The translations under genes were made by a program, and so were the position numbers. Positions 8,374 through 16,620 of a stretch of DNA of 32,196 nt are shown one piece after another. The stretch is taken from assembly GCA_029781825.1 (NCBI GenBank), contig JAKOVY010000047.1, forward strand, positions 1 to 32,196. Direction: 5' to 3'. The DNA comes from Bacillota bacterium. Its GTDB lineage: Bacteria; Bacillota; Syntrophomonadia; Syntrophomonadales; DTU052. The notes beneath the pieces were generated by a model. The model searched no databases. It was not told the origin of the DNA and worked only from the letters and a program-made list of their open reading frames with translations. The first letter of the stretch is position 1. Every line of letters begins with the position of its first letter.

Positions 8374-8853
8374 TTACTTGTGATACGGTTCACCCCTGAT
8401 TATCTTGAAGCTGCGGTAGATCTGCTCCAGCAGCATGAGAACTGCTAGCTGGTGAGGAAAAGTTAACTTGGAGAAAGAAAGGATTGTTTGGGCCCGTTTG
8501 AGTATGTCCTGAGCCAGGCCGTGAGAGCCGCCAACGACAAAAGCCACGCGGGATGTTCCCTGGTTCATGAGTTCTCCAATTTTATGGGCCAGTTCTTCGG
8601 AGGTCATGGACTCTCCCCTGGAATCAAGGGCTACAACATAGTCCCCTTCTTTGATATAGGATAAAACCCGCTGTCCCTCCTTTTCCAGCACTGAAGCAAT
8701 CTCGGCCGGTGAAGGATGGGGCTGGATTCTCTGTTCCAGACCTTCTACATATTCAATGCCTGCATAAGGACGCAGCCGGGTCAGGAAATCCTTAATCCCG
8801 GCATTGAGATACTTTTCGCGTACCTTACCCACGGAAATAACCAGCAAACGCAT
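8374..8853 (-). CDS. rlmH: 23S rRNA (pseudouridine1915-N3) methyltransferase RlmH
   Basis: 159 aa from ATG at 8853 (MRLLVISVGKVREKYLNAGI), with AGAGGA upstream; this is the usual RlmH length, and the upstream extension to 8883 was discarded. SPOUT-fold methyltransferase that uses S-adenosylmethionine to methylate pseudouridine 1915 in helix 69 of the large ribosomal subunit. Visible motifs are FVVGGSHGL near 105-115 and the C-terminal knot LLEQIYRSFKIIRGEPYHK, which completes the cofactor and RNA site. It follows the htrA-like gene on the same strand, an arrangement common in Bacillota (yyxA-rlmH in Bacillus). Confidence 0.95.
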   Translation of the reverse strand: MRLLVISVGKVREKYLNAGIKDFLTRLRPYAGIEYVEGLEQRIQPHPSPAEIASVLEKEGQRVLSYIKEGDYVVALDSRGESMTSEELAHKIGELMNQGTSRVAFVVGGSHGLAQDILKRAQTILSFSKLTFPHQLAVLMLLEQIYRSFKIIRGEPYHK

Positions 8854-8881
8854 AAATAATCCTCTGGACAGTTGGGTTGAC

Positions 8882-8911
8882 AAGCCCTGTTTATTTCACA
8901 AACCGGGGCTT
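8882..8911 (-). other. Hairpin between the HtrA gene and rlmH
   Basis: AAGCCC (8882-8887) pairs with GGGCTT (8906-8911), with an additional short TTT/AAA inner pairing. It lacks a U-run and lies about 30 bases before the rlmH start, so it may affect mRNA processing rather than termination. Confidence 0.3.
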
Positions 8912-9053
8912 CCCTAACATTGTCTCATAAAAAGAGGAAAACTGGAATCATAGTCGCAAAGCGCTTCGGGCCGATACGCGAGCCGAATCAGGCCTCTGCT
9001 GAATTTGCGCCTCATCATTGTCCGCTGTCGGCTTCAACCCCTTGCTTTTCCCC

Positions 9054-10118
9054 CTAACCATCACTGCAGAGCGTCACCTTGCAGTCAAAGTTTTTTACCT
9101 GCTCTCCGGATTTGCGGGCCAACCGGGTAACGCTTAAAGTAGCTTCATCTCCCACTTTACAGTTGAACAAGCATTCCTGAAGGTCATATACACTCTGTAC
9201 TTTTTTGCCGTTAACCGCCCTGATTATGTCATAGTCTTTCAGACCGGCCTTCTCAGCCGGACCTCCCTTTATCGGTTTAACCGCCACCCCGTAGGTTACG
9301 GGGAGATTGTAGTAGGTCGCCAGTTCGGAGGTCAATTCGTGAACTACCTGCAGCCCCGCTACCGGGCGCTCCACCCTCCCTTTGACGCGCAGATCATTTA
9401 TTACCTGAACCACCTGATTGGAGGGAATGGCAAACCCCATGCCTTCATAACCCGATACCGCGATCTTGACCGTATTGATCCCGATCACCTCTCCCTTCAG
9501 GTTGCAGAGGGCTCCACCCGAGTTGCCGGGGTTTATCGCGGCATCCGTCTGGATCAGACGAAAGACAAATCCCTCCTCGGTAGTCAGGATACGGTTCAAT
9601 CCGCTGACTACCCCAACCGTTACCGTGCGGGCGAATTTCTCCCCCATTGGATTCCCAATAGCAACTACTTCCTGTCCCACCACCAGACTATCCGAATCGC
9701 CGAAGTTGGCCACGGTAACCTTGACCCCGTCAACCTTCAGCAACGCCAGGTCGGTTCGCCGGTCTTTACCGATAAGCTTTGCCGTCTTCCTGCGGCCGTC
9801 GTGGAAAGAAACCTCAATTCTATCGGAACCATCGATAACGTGGTTGTTGGTAACAATGTAACCCGAAGGATCAATTACCACCCCCGAACCGCTTTTGGTT
9901 ACCCTGCGCTGAGAAAAAAAATCGCCCTGGTCACTGTAACTGAGAACACCAACAATACATGGGCTCAGATCCCGGGCGGTCTGAATAACCGAATCATTTC
10001 CGGCTTCGACCCCGGTCGACTGCCTGTTCGCCAATAGAGGCTCAACCAGTTGCCCGGATATAAAACCGGATGCCACCAACAGCAAGGCCACCGTCATCAG
10101 AATCAGCTTTCGTTTCAC
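9054..10118 (-). CDS. HtrA/DegP-family trypsin-like serine protease with PDZ domain
   Basis: 354 aa. Residues 5-21 form an N-terminal membrane anchor or uncleaved signal, so the protease faces the outside. The catalytic triad is complete: H93 in TNNHVI, D123 in RRTDLALLKV, and S200 in NPGNSGGAL. A single PDZ domain at about 255-350 includes GPAEKAGLKDYDIIRAVNGKKV. Such proteins degrade or refold damaged envelope proteins. The GTG start has GGAGG seven bases upstream. A TATACT -10 embedded in a 14-bp palindrome (10137-10150) lies just ahead, giving a very short leader. It is the upstream partner of rlmH and diverges from a PAS-domain kinase-like gene. Confidence 0.94.
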   Translation of the reverse strand: MKRKLILMTVALLLVASGFISGQLVEPLLANRQSTGVEAGNDSVIQTARDLSPCIVGVLSYSDQGDFFSQRRVTKSGSGVVIDPSGYIVTNNHVIDGSDRIEVSFHDGRRKTAKLIGKDRRTDLALLKVDGVKVTVANFGDSDSLVVGQEVVAIGNPMGEKFARTVTVGVVSGLNRILTTEEGFVFRLIQTDAAINPGNSGGALCNLKGEVIGINTVKIAVSGYEGMGFAIPSNQVVQVINDLRVKGRVERPVAGLQVVHELTSELATYYNLPVTYGVAVKPIKGGPAEKAGLKDYDIIRAVNGKKVQSVYDLQECLFNCKVGDEATLSVTRLARKSGEQVKNFDCKVTLCSDG

Positions 10119-10136
10119 TTCTTCACCTCCGTCTTA

Positions 10137-10150
10137 GTTAGTATACTAAC
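10137..10150 (-). promoter_or_regulatory. 14-bp palindrome overlapping the -10 of the HtrA gene
   Basis: GTTAGTATACTAAC is a perfect palindrome. It contains TATACT on the minus strand (10145-10140), which would start transcription about 15 bases before the GTG codon. No good -35 is visible, so an activator or alternative sigma factor may be needed. Confidence 0.45.
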
Positions 10151-10249
10151 GGCGCCCAATGAATATGTGTTCCGGTATTAGGCATTAAGAGCCCCCCCAA
10201 ACCGCAACATTCTCTCATAATTCGATGAATAATAATGGTGTCTTATACA

Positions 10250-10285
10250 AAAATAGTCAATCTTCGCTAGAGGATTGACTATTTT
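10250..10285. terminator. Bidirectional terminator-like hairpin between divergent genes
   Basis: A 13-bp perfect stem joins 10250-10262 (AAAATAGTCAATC) and 10273-10285 (GATTGACTATTTT), with a 10-base loop and T-rich ends in both directions. It lies 47 bp upstream of the PAS-domain gene, where a terminator has no obvious upstream transcript to stop; it may act as a leader attenuator or an insulator. Confidence 0.6.
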
Positions 10286-10332
10286 GTTGGTGGAATATCA
10301 AGTTATATGTTGAGCAAATTCTGGGTCGCCTT

Positions 10333-11745
10333 ATGAAGGGGGACAAGTTCTTGCACTTTATGTCTAGTGAACAAGACACTTCTGCCGACGCATTACAAAA
10401 ATATACATTAGACGCACCTTTTCAAAGCGGTCTGTTAAATATTGATTACGCCGGTACGATCATTTACGCCAATAGCTTTATACTTCAAATATTGGGATTG
10501 CCGGCGAAAAAGGTTATAGGGAAAAATCTCTTCGCACTCTTGGCGAGGCTGTTTAAGAAGAGGGGATTTTTAAAACACTGGGAATTCCCCAAGCATTTAT
10601 ACCAAACAGACGCATACCTGACCATTCAAAACGATCAGGGGGATGAGGTCCGTCTAAAGATATCGGCACATGAAATGGCTGACATGGGATTGGCATTGAT
10701 AGTTGATCAGTGTCATGAACCTCCATATCAGTACCAAACCGACAGCGCTGTTATTGAGCATCTGCCAGTTCCGGTGATTTCGATCCTGGCGGATGGAAAA
10801 ATAAACAGGTTAAACCATGCCTTCGAGAAGTTTTGTCAGCTCTCGGCTTCCACTCTGGTGGGAGCTCCGGTAGCAGTGCTTGAGGGTTTATTTCCGGAGC
10901 TGCCAAGCCTGTTTCTGCAAACACTCCATGACGCCCACCCTCAGACTCAGTTGATCCCATTTAGCCGCTTAAGCCCGCAGGCGGTGTTAAGGGTGGATAC
11001 CAATCCTATTACGGCATGGGGAAAGGTCATAGAAGTAATTGTCTGTCTGCATGTCAGCGACAACCCGAAAAGCGTTTCCGAGCTGATGCCAAATCACGAG
11101 GTGCACGACATAATCTCTCGCCTGGTGGAAGAAACCGCACACCGGGTCAGAAACCCCCTGACGGTTGTCAAGGGATTCATCCAGCTTTATCGGGACAATC
11201 CCGAAAACATTCCCTGGGATTTGCTGCTGGAGGAGGTTTCCAGAATTGAAAAGACTCTGCAGGATTTAATGATCCTGTCCTCCAACTATCGAGATATGCG
11301 CGAACAGGTCAACCTGAATCATATCATTGCCGAGCTTTATCCGAATATTGAAGCCAACGCCCGCCAAAAGGGAGTTTGGCTGGAACTCTATCTGGAGAGA
11401 TCACGAAAGGTTAACATCTGTGGGGACGCCGACAGAATAAAGGCTTTGGTTAACCACCTGATTACAATGTTTCTTCATTTCATGGGCGAAGGCGAGCTTC
11501 TCACCATTCAAACCAAATCCTGCAAAGATGGAGTTATGCTGATGATGGCGGACAGCGGAGATGCGAAAGAGGATCAGCTTGAAAGCGTGTTTAACCCCTC
11601 CGCCCAATTCGGAGCACGAGGTACCGATTTTAGGCGAGCCGTTTGCAAGCATCTGGTCGACAGCCTGGGAGGACGCGTCCACATTACACACAAGAAGAAT
11701 TCCGGAAATGTGATTACCGTTACCATCCCGCACACCACAGGATAG
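10333..11745 (+). CDS. Cytosolic PAS-domain histidine kinase-like protein with degenerate catalytic domain
   Basis: 470 aa with no membrane helix. Two PAS domains lie at about 30-125 (GLLNIDYAGTIIYANSFILQILG) and 138-240 (LPVPVISILADGKINRLNHAFEKF). A HisKA dimerisation helix follows with His270 in EETAHRVRNPLTVVKG; the acidic residue normally next to the histidine is Arg. The ATPase domain (about 340-468) is eroded: the N-box asparagine appears to be Met (NHLITMF), the DxGxG motif reads DSGDA (407-411) and the GxGxG motif reads GTDFRRA. It may therefore not phosphorylate itself and could act as a phosphotransfer or scaffold protein, as Spo0B does (analogy only). The ATG at 10333 lacks a clear ribosome binding site; TTG at 10351 has AAGGGGGA seven bases ahead and is an alternative start. 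No response regulator gene is adjacent. Confidence 0.82.
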   Translation: MKGDKFLHFMSSEQDTSADALQKYTLDAPFQSGLLNIDYAGTIIYANSFILQILGLPAKKVIGKNLFALLARLFKKRGFLKHWEFPKHLYQTDAYLTIQNDQGDEVRLKISAHEMADMGLALIVDQCHEPPYQYQTDSAVIEHLPVPVISILADGKINRLNHAFEKFCQLSASTLVGAPVAVLEGLFPELPSLFLQTLHDAHPQTQLIPFSRLSPQAVLRVDTNPITAWGKVIEVIVCLHVSDNPKSVSELMPNHEVHDIISRLVEETAHRVRNPLTVVKGFIQLYRDNPENIPWDLLLEEVSRIEKTLQDLMILSSNYRDMREQVNLNHIIAELYPNIEANARQKGVWLELYLERSRKVNICGDADRIKALVNHLITMFLHFMGEGELLTIQTKSCKDGVMLMMADSGDAKEDQLESVFNPSAQFGARGTDFRRAVCKHLVDSLGGRVHITHKKNSGNVITVTIPHTTG

Positions 11746-11808
11746 CACCTTCGCAGTGTGTTATGTGAATCTCCGTATCTTCTGAAGTTTTCGAAATCAT
11801 GGAAGAGA

Positions 11809-13059
11809 TTAATTGATTAGTTTTACCCCGATGCCGGCTAATTTCCGCTCGATATCCTCATAGCCGCGGAATATATAGTACGCGTTCTCAATTACGGTCT
11901 GCCCGCGAGCAACCAACGCCGCAAGGATTAAAGCCGCACCGGCTCTGAGATCGGTAGCCTTGACCCGAGCTCCGTGAAGCTCCTTAACCCCTTCAACCAC
12001 CGCTGTATGTCCTTCTACTTTAATCTTGGCTCCCATCCGTTTTAACTCATCGACCACCTGAAAACGGTTGTCAAAGACATTTTCTACGATCACGCTGGTG
12101 CCTTCGGCAATAGTCAGTATGGCCAGCATCTGCGACTGCATGTCGGTAGGAAACCCCGGATAGGGCAGGGTCTTGATATCCACCGCCTTAATCCTTCCTG
12201 TTCCCTGTACCCGAATCGAGCCATTGTTTTGGGTTATAACGGCTCCGGTTTCCTCCAACTTCGCCTTAATCGGCAGGAGATGAGTGGGAATCACGTTTTC
12301 CAACAGTATGTCGCCGCCGGTAACGGTTGCGGCGGCCATATAGGTGCCGGCTTCTATCCTGTCCGGGATCACCGCGTAACGGACCGCCTTTAATTTGCTG
12401 GTACCCTCGATCTTAATTAAATCAGTACCTGCTCCTCTGATTCTGGCGCCCATGGCACTCAGAAAATTGGCCAAATCCACTATCTCCGGTTCCTTGGCAG
12501 CATTATCAATAATGGTTGTACCCGGAGTGACCGATGCCAGCATCATAATATTCTCGGTGGCGCCGACACTGGGAAAATCCAGATAAACTCGGCCTCCTTG
12601 CAGTTTGCCCGCTGTTGCTTCTATATAACCATGTTCCAAACTTACCGCGGCTCCCAGGGCCTGCAGTCCTTTCAGGTGCAGGTCCATAGGCCGCGAACCT
12701 ATGTCACACCCGCCGGGCAAACTTATCCTGGCTTCCCGCTTCCGCCCCAGGAGCGAGCCCAACAGCAGGTTAGAAGCCCGAAGTTTCTTGGAAAGCTCAT
12801 AAGGGCTCTCGGGAATAATATTATCCGGTACCTCAATGGCCAGGGTTCCATCATCAGTCCATTCGGTCAAACAACCCTGATGGTTTAGAATATCCAATAA
12901 AACCTCTACATCTTTGATCCTGGGCACATTTTCCAGTTCCGTTCGCCCATGGGCCAAAATACTGGCAGCAATTATCACTAAGCTGGCATTTTTTGCTCCG
13001 CTTACCCTTACTGTTCCTTCTACTCGGTTACCGCCTTCAATAACCAGGGTGTCTCGCAT
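11809..13059 (-). CDS. murA: UDP-N-acetylglucosamine 1-carboxyvinyltransferase
   Basis: 416 aa, the usual MurA length. It transfers enolpyruvate from PEP to UDP-GlcNAc, the first committed step of peptidoglycan synthesis in the cytoplasm. Active-site K23 and N24 are seen in SGAKNASL, and the PEP-attacking cysteine is C118 in LPGGCDIGSRPMDLHLKGL, so it should be sensitive to fosfomycin. Two-fold repeated inside-out barrels extend over the whole length. Start ATG has GAGGAGG upstream. It lies 27 bp after a metallopeptidase gene on the same strand, and is likely cotranscribed with it. MurA has paralogs (murA1/murA2, murAA/murAB) in many Bacillota; which one this is cannot be told here. Confidence 0.96.
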   Translation of the reverse strand: MRDTLVIEGGNRVEGTVRVSGAKNASLVIIAASILAHGRTELENVPRIKDVEVLLDILNHQGCLTEWTDDGTLAIEVPDNIIPESPYELSKKLRASNLLLGSLLGRKREARISLPGGCDIGSRPMDLHLKGLQALGAAVSLEHGYIEATAGKLQGGRVYLDFPSVGATENIMMLASVTPGTTIIDNAAKEPEIVDLANFLSAMGARIRGAGTDLIKIEGTSKLKAVRYAVIPDRIEAGTYMAAATVTGGDILLENVIPTHLLPIKAKLEETGAVITQNNGSIRVQGTGRIKAVDIKTLPYPGFPTDMQSQMLAILTIAEGTSVIVENVFDNRFQVVDELKRMGAKIKVEGHTAVVEGVKELHGARVKATDLRAGAALILAALVARGQTVIENAYYIFRGYEDIERKLAGIGVKLIN

Positions 13060-13086
13060 TCGCTAACCTCCTCGCCCATGGTGTGT

Positions 13087-13959
13087 CTAGGCAGCAGGTC
13101 TTGACTGCTGCCCGGCAAGAAACTCTTTTTCAAATATATCGAAAGATTGTCCAGTAGCTTTGGCAAAAGACTCCGGCAGGTCATTACCCTTCTTCAGGTA
13201 ATCGAGAATCTGAAAGATCATGTCCTCTCCATATTGAGCAACAATCAGCTCAACGGCCTGCAAGCTCTGCCCGTAAGCCAACCCCGGGTCCAGCTCGTCG
13301 AAGTGCCGCTCCAGAGTGGCAAATTCACAGTATTTCACTGATTCACCATTATACTTGGCCGGGTTATATAATTCAAATCCAGTAATCTTTTTCTCCACAT
13401 ACTGAGCAATACCCTCTGTGTACCAGCGCGGGTAGTTGCCCAAGGTCAGGTAATCCACAAGCAGGTGCGCAAATTCATGGGCCATAGGGCCTTCTCTAAT
13501 AAATGTTTGCCTTTTATCACCGTCGGTAATCCACTCGTCCGGATTCAGGATGCGAATAGTTCCGCGCCAGTAAACCCCCATCGCTTTTTCAGCCTTATCC
13601 CAGCCAAATGCTTGGGCGAGGCTGTTTGAGTCCGGATGCAAAACTATTACCGTCGGGGCCGGCGGTTCATAATTGAACATCCGAGTCACCGGTTCGTATA
13701 TCAGTTCCGCCGCCTCCGCGACAATGGCCGCGTTTTGGAGATCCCCTTTACCGTATCTTATCGAAAAATGCTCCGTATCCACTTGCTCGTAGTTCCTGAT
13801 AAGCAAAAGGGCGTTCCCCTGGGACAAGAATCGAGAACAGTTAAACACTGCCTGTCTGGGGTTGCCGCTCTTCAGCCAGTGTAAAAAAGTAACCAGCAAT
13901 AAAGCAATCACCAGCCCCAAAAGAGGCCGGATGATCAAAAGGCTTTTCTCTCCCAACAA
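13087..13959 (-). CDS. Membrane-anchored MA-clan zinc metallopeptidase
   Basis: 290 aa. A single membrane helix at residues about 9-27 places the enzyme on the outer face of the membrane. The zinc motif is HEFAH (H161, E162, H165) with a downstream glutamate ligand E182 in WYTEGIAQYVE, the gluzincin arrangement of the peptidase MA family. The substrate is unknown; a cell-envelope or signal protein is likely given the murA and M23 neighbours. TTG start, chosen because AAGGAGG lies seven bases before it. A TATAAT at 13990-13985 is a possible -10. A terminator at 14044-14069 separates it from the M23 gene upstream. Confidence 0.88.
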   Translation of the reverse strand: MLGEKSLLIIRPLLGLVIALLLVTFLHWLKSGNPRQAVFNCSRFLSQGNALLLIRNYEQVDTEHFSIRYGKGDLQNAAIVAEAAELIYEPVTRMFNYEPPAPTVIVLHPDSNSLAQAFGWDKAEKAMGVYWRGTIRILNPDEWITDGDKRQTFIREGPMAHEFAHLLVDYLTLGNYPRWYTEGIAQYVEKKITGFELYNPAKYNGESVKYCEFATLERHFDELDPGLAYGQSLQAVELIVAQYGEDMIFQILDYLKKGNDLPESFAKATGQSFDIFEKEFLAGQQSRPAA

Positions 13960-14043
13960 AATAGCCCCTCCTTCCCCGAATCATATTATACTATTCGGGC
14001 TTGACCATAGGGGCGTCCAATTTATGGCAATGAATTTAAAATC

Positions 14044-14069
14044 AATTGCGGCACGATTGTACCGCAATT
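14044..14069 (-). terminator. Rho-independent terminator after the M23 endopeptidase gene
   Basis: In minus-strand RNA AATTGCGG (14069-14062) pairs with CCGCAATT (14051-14044), followed by GATTTT. It lies about 20 bp after the stop codon. Confidence 0.75.
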
Positions 14070-14091
14070 AAATTGAGTTAAACCCAAAATA

Positions 14092-15450
14092 CTAGTCAAG
14101 GTACCTTAAGGGATTCTGAAAAGACCCTCCGCTTATAACCTCAAAGTGGAGGTGCGAACCGGTGCTCTTGCCTGTGGACCCCACCCGGGCTATTACCTCT
14201 CCTCTGGAGACCTTCTGGCCTACCTTGACAAGTATGCTGGAACAGTGAGCATACCTGGTTATAAGTCCATTGCCATGGTCAATGGCCACCATGAGCCCAT
14301 AAGTACCCTGCCGTCCGGCAAAAGTCACGGTGCCGCTGGCGGCGGCGCGAACAGGATCCCCGGTACGGCCATCAATATCTATGCCGGTATGAGAACCGCT
14401 GCGCGAACCATAGCTTGATGTGATTTTGCCCGATGCCGGCCAGCTCAGGCCTCCAATGTGTGAGCCTCCACGGGAGGCGGTCATGGTGTAGCTGCTGCGG
14501 GGTCCGGTAACGACAATCCTGTCAACCGGTTCTTTCGTTATCACTTCGGCCAGGATTTTGTTTTCAACAACACGGCCGTTTTTCCTAACCTGGGTATAAG
14601 TAATCTCCTTCTCCCCGTTTCGGCCTGCCTGTTTGACCTGAGTTGAAGAGACCGAACTGCTGGTAGTTATCCGAGTCGTATAAGGAATGACCTCGGTCTT
14701 CTTGCCTTCAATAACTGACTCAACCGTAATCAGGGGATTGCTGGAACTTATAAGCAGTTTCTGATTGAGCTGTAATTTCTCTGACTTGAGGTTATTCAAG
14801 GCCATGATATTTGCGACCCGGGTGTCATGTTTTCGCGCTATCAGCCACAGGGAATCGCCCTGCTTGACTGTGTACTCGATGGGAGTGGTGTCGCCGGTTT
14901 CCAACAGTTTTTGGGCCTCGGCGGGTTCCATCACCTCACGAGCCGAAACCACAGCAGTCTCAACTTCAACCTTTTCGGCAAAAGCGACTTTAACTATCTT
15001 CTCGTTTTCATTGCAATTGCTGAGCCTAACCTTTAAGTCCGACAGGATCTGGTTGGCTGTGTCGACGCTGGCTACACACACAACCGGCTTGCCGTTTACC
15101 TTAATCTGAGCGGCTGAGGTTTTTAGAAGGAGAGATTCCTTCAGTATCTTCTTAATCTCGGACTGGTCGGCTACTTCGCTCTTAGGAACCAGAGCCAGGC
15201 GATACAGAGGTTGGGATGCTAGGGTTACTTGGTTTCCAATTCGCTTTTCTTCGCTTGCTATTAATTCCGCAATTACGGCTTCAACTTGAGCTTTGTCTTT
15301 GGCTGCGAATGAAACCGTTTTATTAATCTCAACAACAGTCGCCTTTGTTTTCTGCTCAGATATGATATTGAAACCTATATATGTAAGGATACAAAGCAGT
15401 CCCAATACCACGGGGACCAGGAGTCTCTTGTCTTTCAATTTTACCTCCAT
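14092..15450 (-). CDS. LysM-G5-M23 peptidoglycan endopeptidase
   Basis: 452 aa. An N-terminal membrane helix (about 11-29) anchors it outside the cell. An unassigned region (40-190) is followed by a LysM peptidoglycan-binding domain (192-236, YTVKQGDSLWLIARKHDTRV), a G5 domain (about 242-316) and a C-terminal LytM/M23 domain (about 335-450). The zinc and catalytic residues are visible: H354 and D358 (SHTGIDID), H402 (RYAHC), and H433 and H435 (GSHLHFEV). All are intact, so it should cleave peptide cross-bridges. Sporulation, cell separation or wall remodelling are possible roles. Start ATG has AAAGGG upstream. It is transcribed toward murA but separated from it by a terminator. Confidence 0.93.
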   Translation of the reverse strand: MEVKLKDKRLLVPVVLGLLCILTYIGFNIISEQKTKATVVEINKTVSFAAKDKAQVEAVIAELIASEEKRIGNQVTLASQPLYRLALVPKSEVADQSEIKKILKESLLLKTSAAQIKVNGKPVVCVASVDTANQILSDLKVRLSNCNENEKIVKVAFAEKVEVETAVVSAREVMEPAEAQKLLETGDTTPIEYTVKQGDSLWLIARKHDTRVANIMALNNLKSEKLQLNQKLLISSSNPLITVESVIEGKKTEVIPYTTRITTSSSVSSTQVKQAGRNGEKEITYTQVRKNGRVVENKILAEVITKEPVDRIVVTGPRSSYTMTASRGGSHIGGLSWPASGKITSSYGSRSGSHTGIDIDGRTGDPVRAAASGTVTFAGRQGTYGLMVAIDHGNGLITRYAHCSSILVKVGQKVSRGEVIARVGSTGKSTGSHLHFEVISGGSFQNPLRYLD

Positions 15451-15535
15451 AAAATACCCTTTCTATAAGATATCCTTTACTGCCTTGTTTTGAGAATCAT
15501 AAAAAGTAATTCTTCGGGATAGGAGGTTATTCCTG

Positions 15536-16066
15536 CTAGCGTACAAAATAAATTAACACAACCCCGGCCAGGGCCGCCGAAATCGTGGCCGCTGCCACAT
15601 TCCACCGCCGCGAATAGAAAAAAATAAAAGCCAGCAAGCCGGTCACCATGGTAGGACCATCGATCACCGCGCTGTGCATCATCCTCAATCCGGTAGCGAG
15701 AATAATACCGATGACCGCCGCGGTTACCCCCTTCAAAATCCCCTGCAAAGCCGGACGTGTCAGATAAGGCCTTACGTATCGGTCGGCCAGGTAAGCGATT
15801 AGGAGGGCGGGAGTTATAACTCCCAGGACCGCCACAATTCCGTATCCGATGGAACCCATCTTCAAACCGACCAGGGTTGCGGTGTTGGTGGCGAAGGTTC
15901 CGGGAACCGTCTGGGCTACGGCGATGATATTAAACATCTCCTCATGGGACAGCCATTTATGGCGATCGACGATATCCATGAAAAAGAGGGGGATCATCAT
16001 GTACCCACCGCCGAACCCGAGCAAGCCTATCTTGAGAAACTGGAGGTATAGTTTTAGATAGAGCAT
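15536..16066 (-). CDS. Chromate transporter, second half (ChrA subunit)
   Basis: 176 aa from ATG at 16066. This is one ChrA domain of about six membrane helices, with the family signature GLLGFGGGYMMIPLFF and the loop AVAQTVPGTFATNTATLVG. Short ChrA proteins come as adjacent pairs that form one transporter, exporting chromate (or another oxyanion) by anion-coupled transport. The start overlaps the stop of the first half in TAATG, so translation is coupled; the longer open frame reaching 16336 was rejected because it runs inside the upstream gene. Whether chromate is the real substrate here is unknown. Confidence 0.88.
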   Translation of the reverse strand: MLYLKLYLQFLKIGLLGFGGGYMMIPLFFMDIVDRHKWLSHEEMFNIIAVAQTVPGTFATNTATLVGLKMGSIGYGIVAVLGVITPALLIAYLADRYVRPYLTRPALQGILKGVTAAVIGIILATGLRMMHSAVIDGPTMVTGLLAFIFFYSRRWNVAAATISAALAGVVLIYFVR

Positions 16067-16620
16067 TATCCTGCCTCCGACGGTGAAAGGAATATGTATC
16101 CCAATACCCCGGCTCCCAGAAGTATGATAACCGGGCTTAATTGAAACTGATAGAACAGAAGCATGGCTGCCAACCCTACCAGCAGGCTTCTGTAACCCTT
16201 CCATGAACGGTTCCCAAGATTGACCGCCATCCCCAGAACGATTCCTACCAGAGCCGCCTTCAAGGCTGTGGTGGCGATATCCAGCCATGAGGTCTCGGCC
16301 GCCAGCACGAGCAGGATGAACAAACCGCCGGCACATATAAAGCCGGGAACAGTCACTCCCAGAATGCCGGCCACCGCTCCCATCCAGCCTCCCATACGAT
16401 AGCCGATAATCGCGGCGGCATTGATACCCATGGCGCCGGGAAAGCTCTGGGCGATAGCCATTATCTGCAGGAATTCGTCGCTGTCAGCCCCGAGCTCGCG
16501 ACGGGCAATCTCCTCCAGGTAGGGAAGCATACTGATGCCTCCGCCCAGAGCCAGGAATCCCACCTTTAAAAACGACAAGTAAGACTTGATAGCGTTAACC
16601 CTCCATTCTTCTGGCTGCAA
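16066..16620 (-). CDS. Chromate transporter, first half (ChrA subunit)
   Basis: 184 aa as drawn from TTG at 16620, overlapping the maturase gene by 26 bp. ChrA signature: FLKVGFLALGGGISMLPYLEE, then AIAQSFPGAMGINAAAIIGYRMGG, with about five to six membrane helices. The start is uncertain. The TTG has no ribosome binding site, while a good one (GGAGGG, in the last codons of the maturase gene) sits eight bases before an in-frame ATC at 16590, which would give MKSYLSFLKVGF, a typical ChrA N-terminus. Either an unusual AUC start is used or initiation is weak. Pairs with the next gene. Confidence 0.82.
   Translation of the reverse strand: MQPEEWRVNAIKSYLSFLKVGFLALGGGISMLPYLEEIARRELGADSDEFLQIMAIAQSFPGAMGINAAAIIGYRMGGWMGAVAGILGVTVPGFICAGGLFILLVLAAETSWLDIATTALKAALVGIVLGMAVNLGNRSWKGYRSLLVGLAAMLLFYQFQLSPVIILLGAGVLGYIFLSPSEAG

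Noticed and set aside
9339-10037. A 232-codon plus-strand frame opposite the HtrA gene
   Set aside because: Shadow of a gene with full catalytic motifs; no protein-like features or ribosome binding site.
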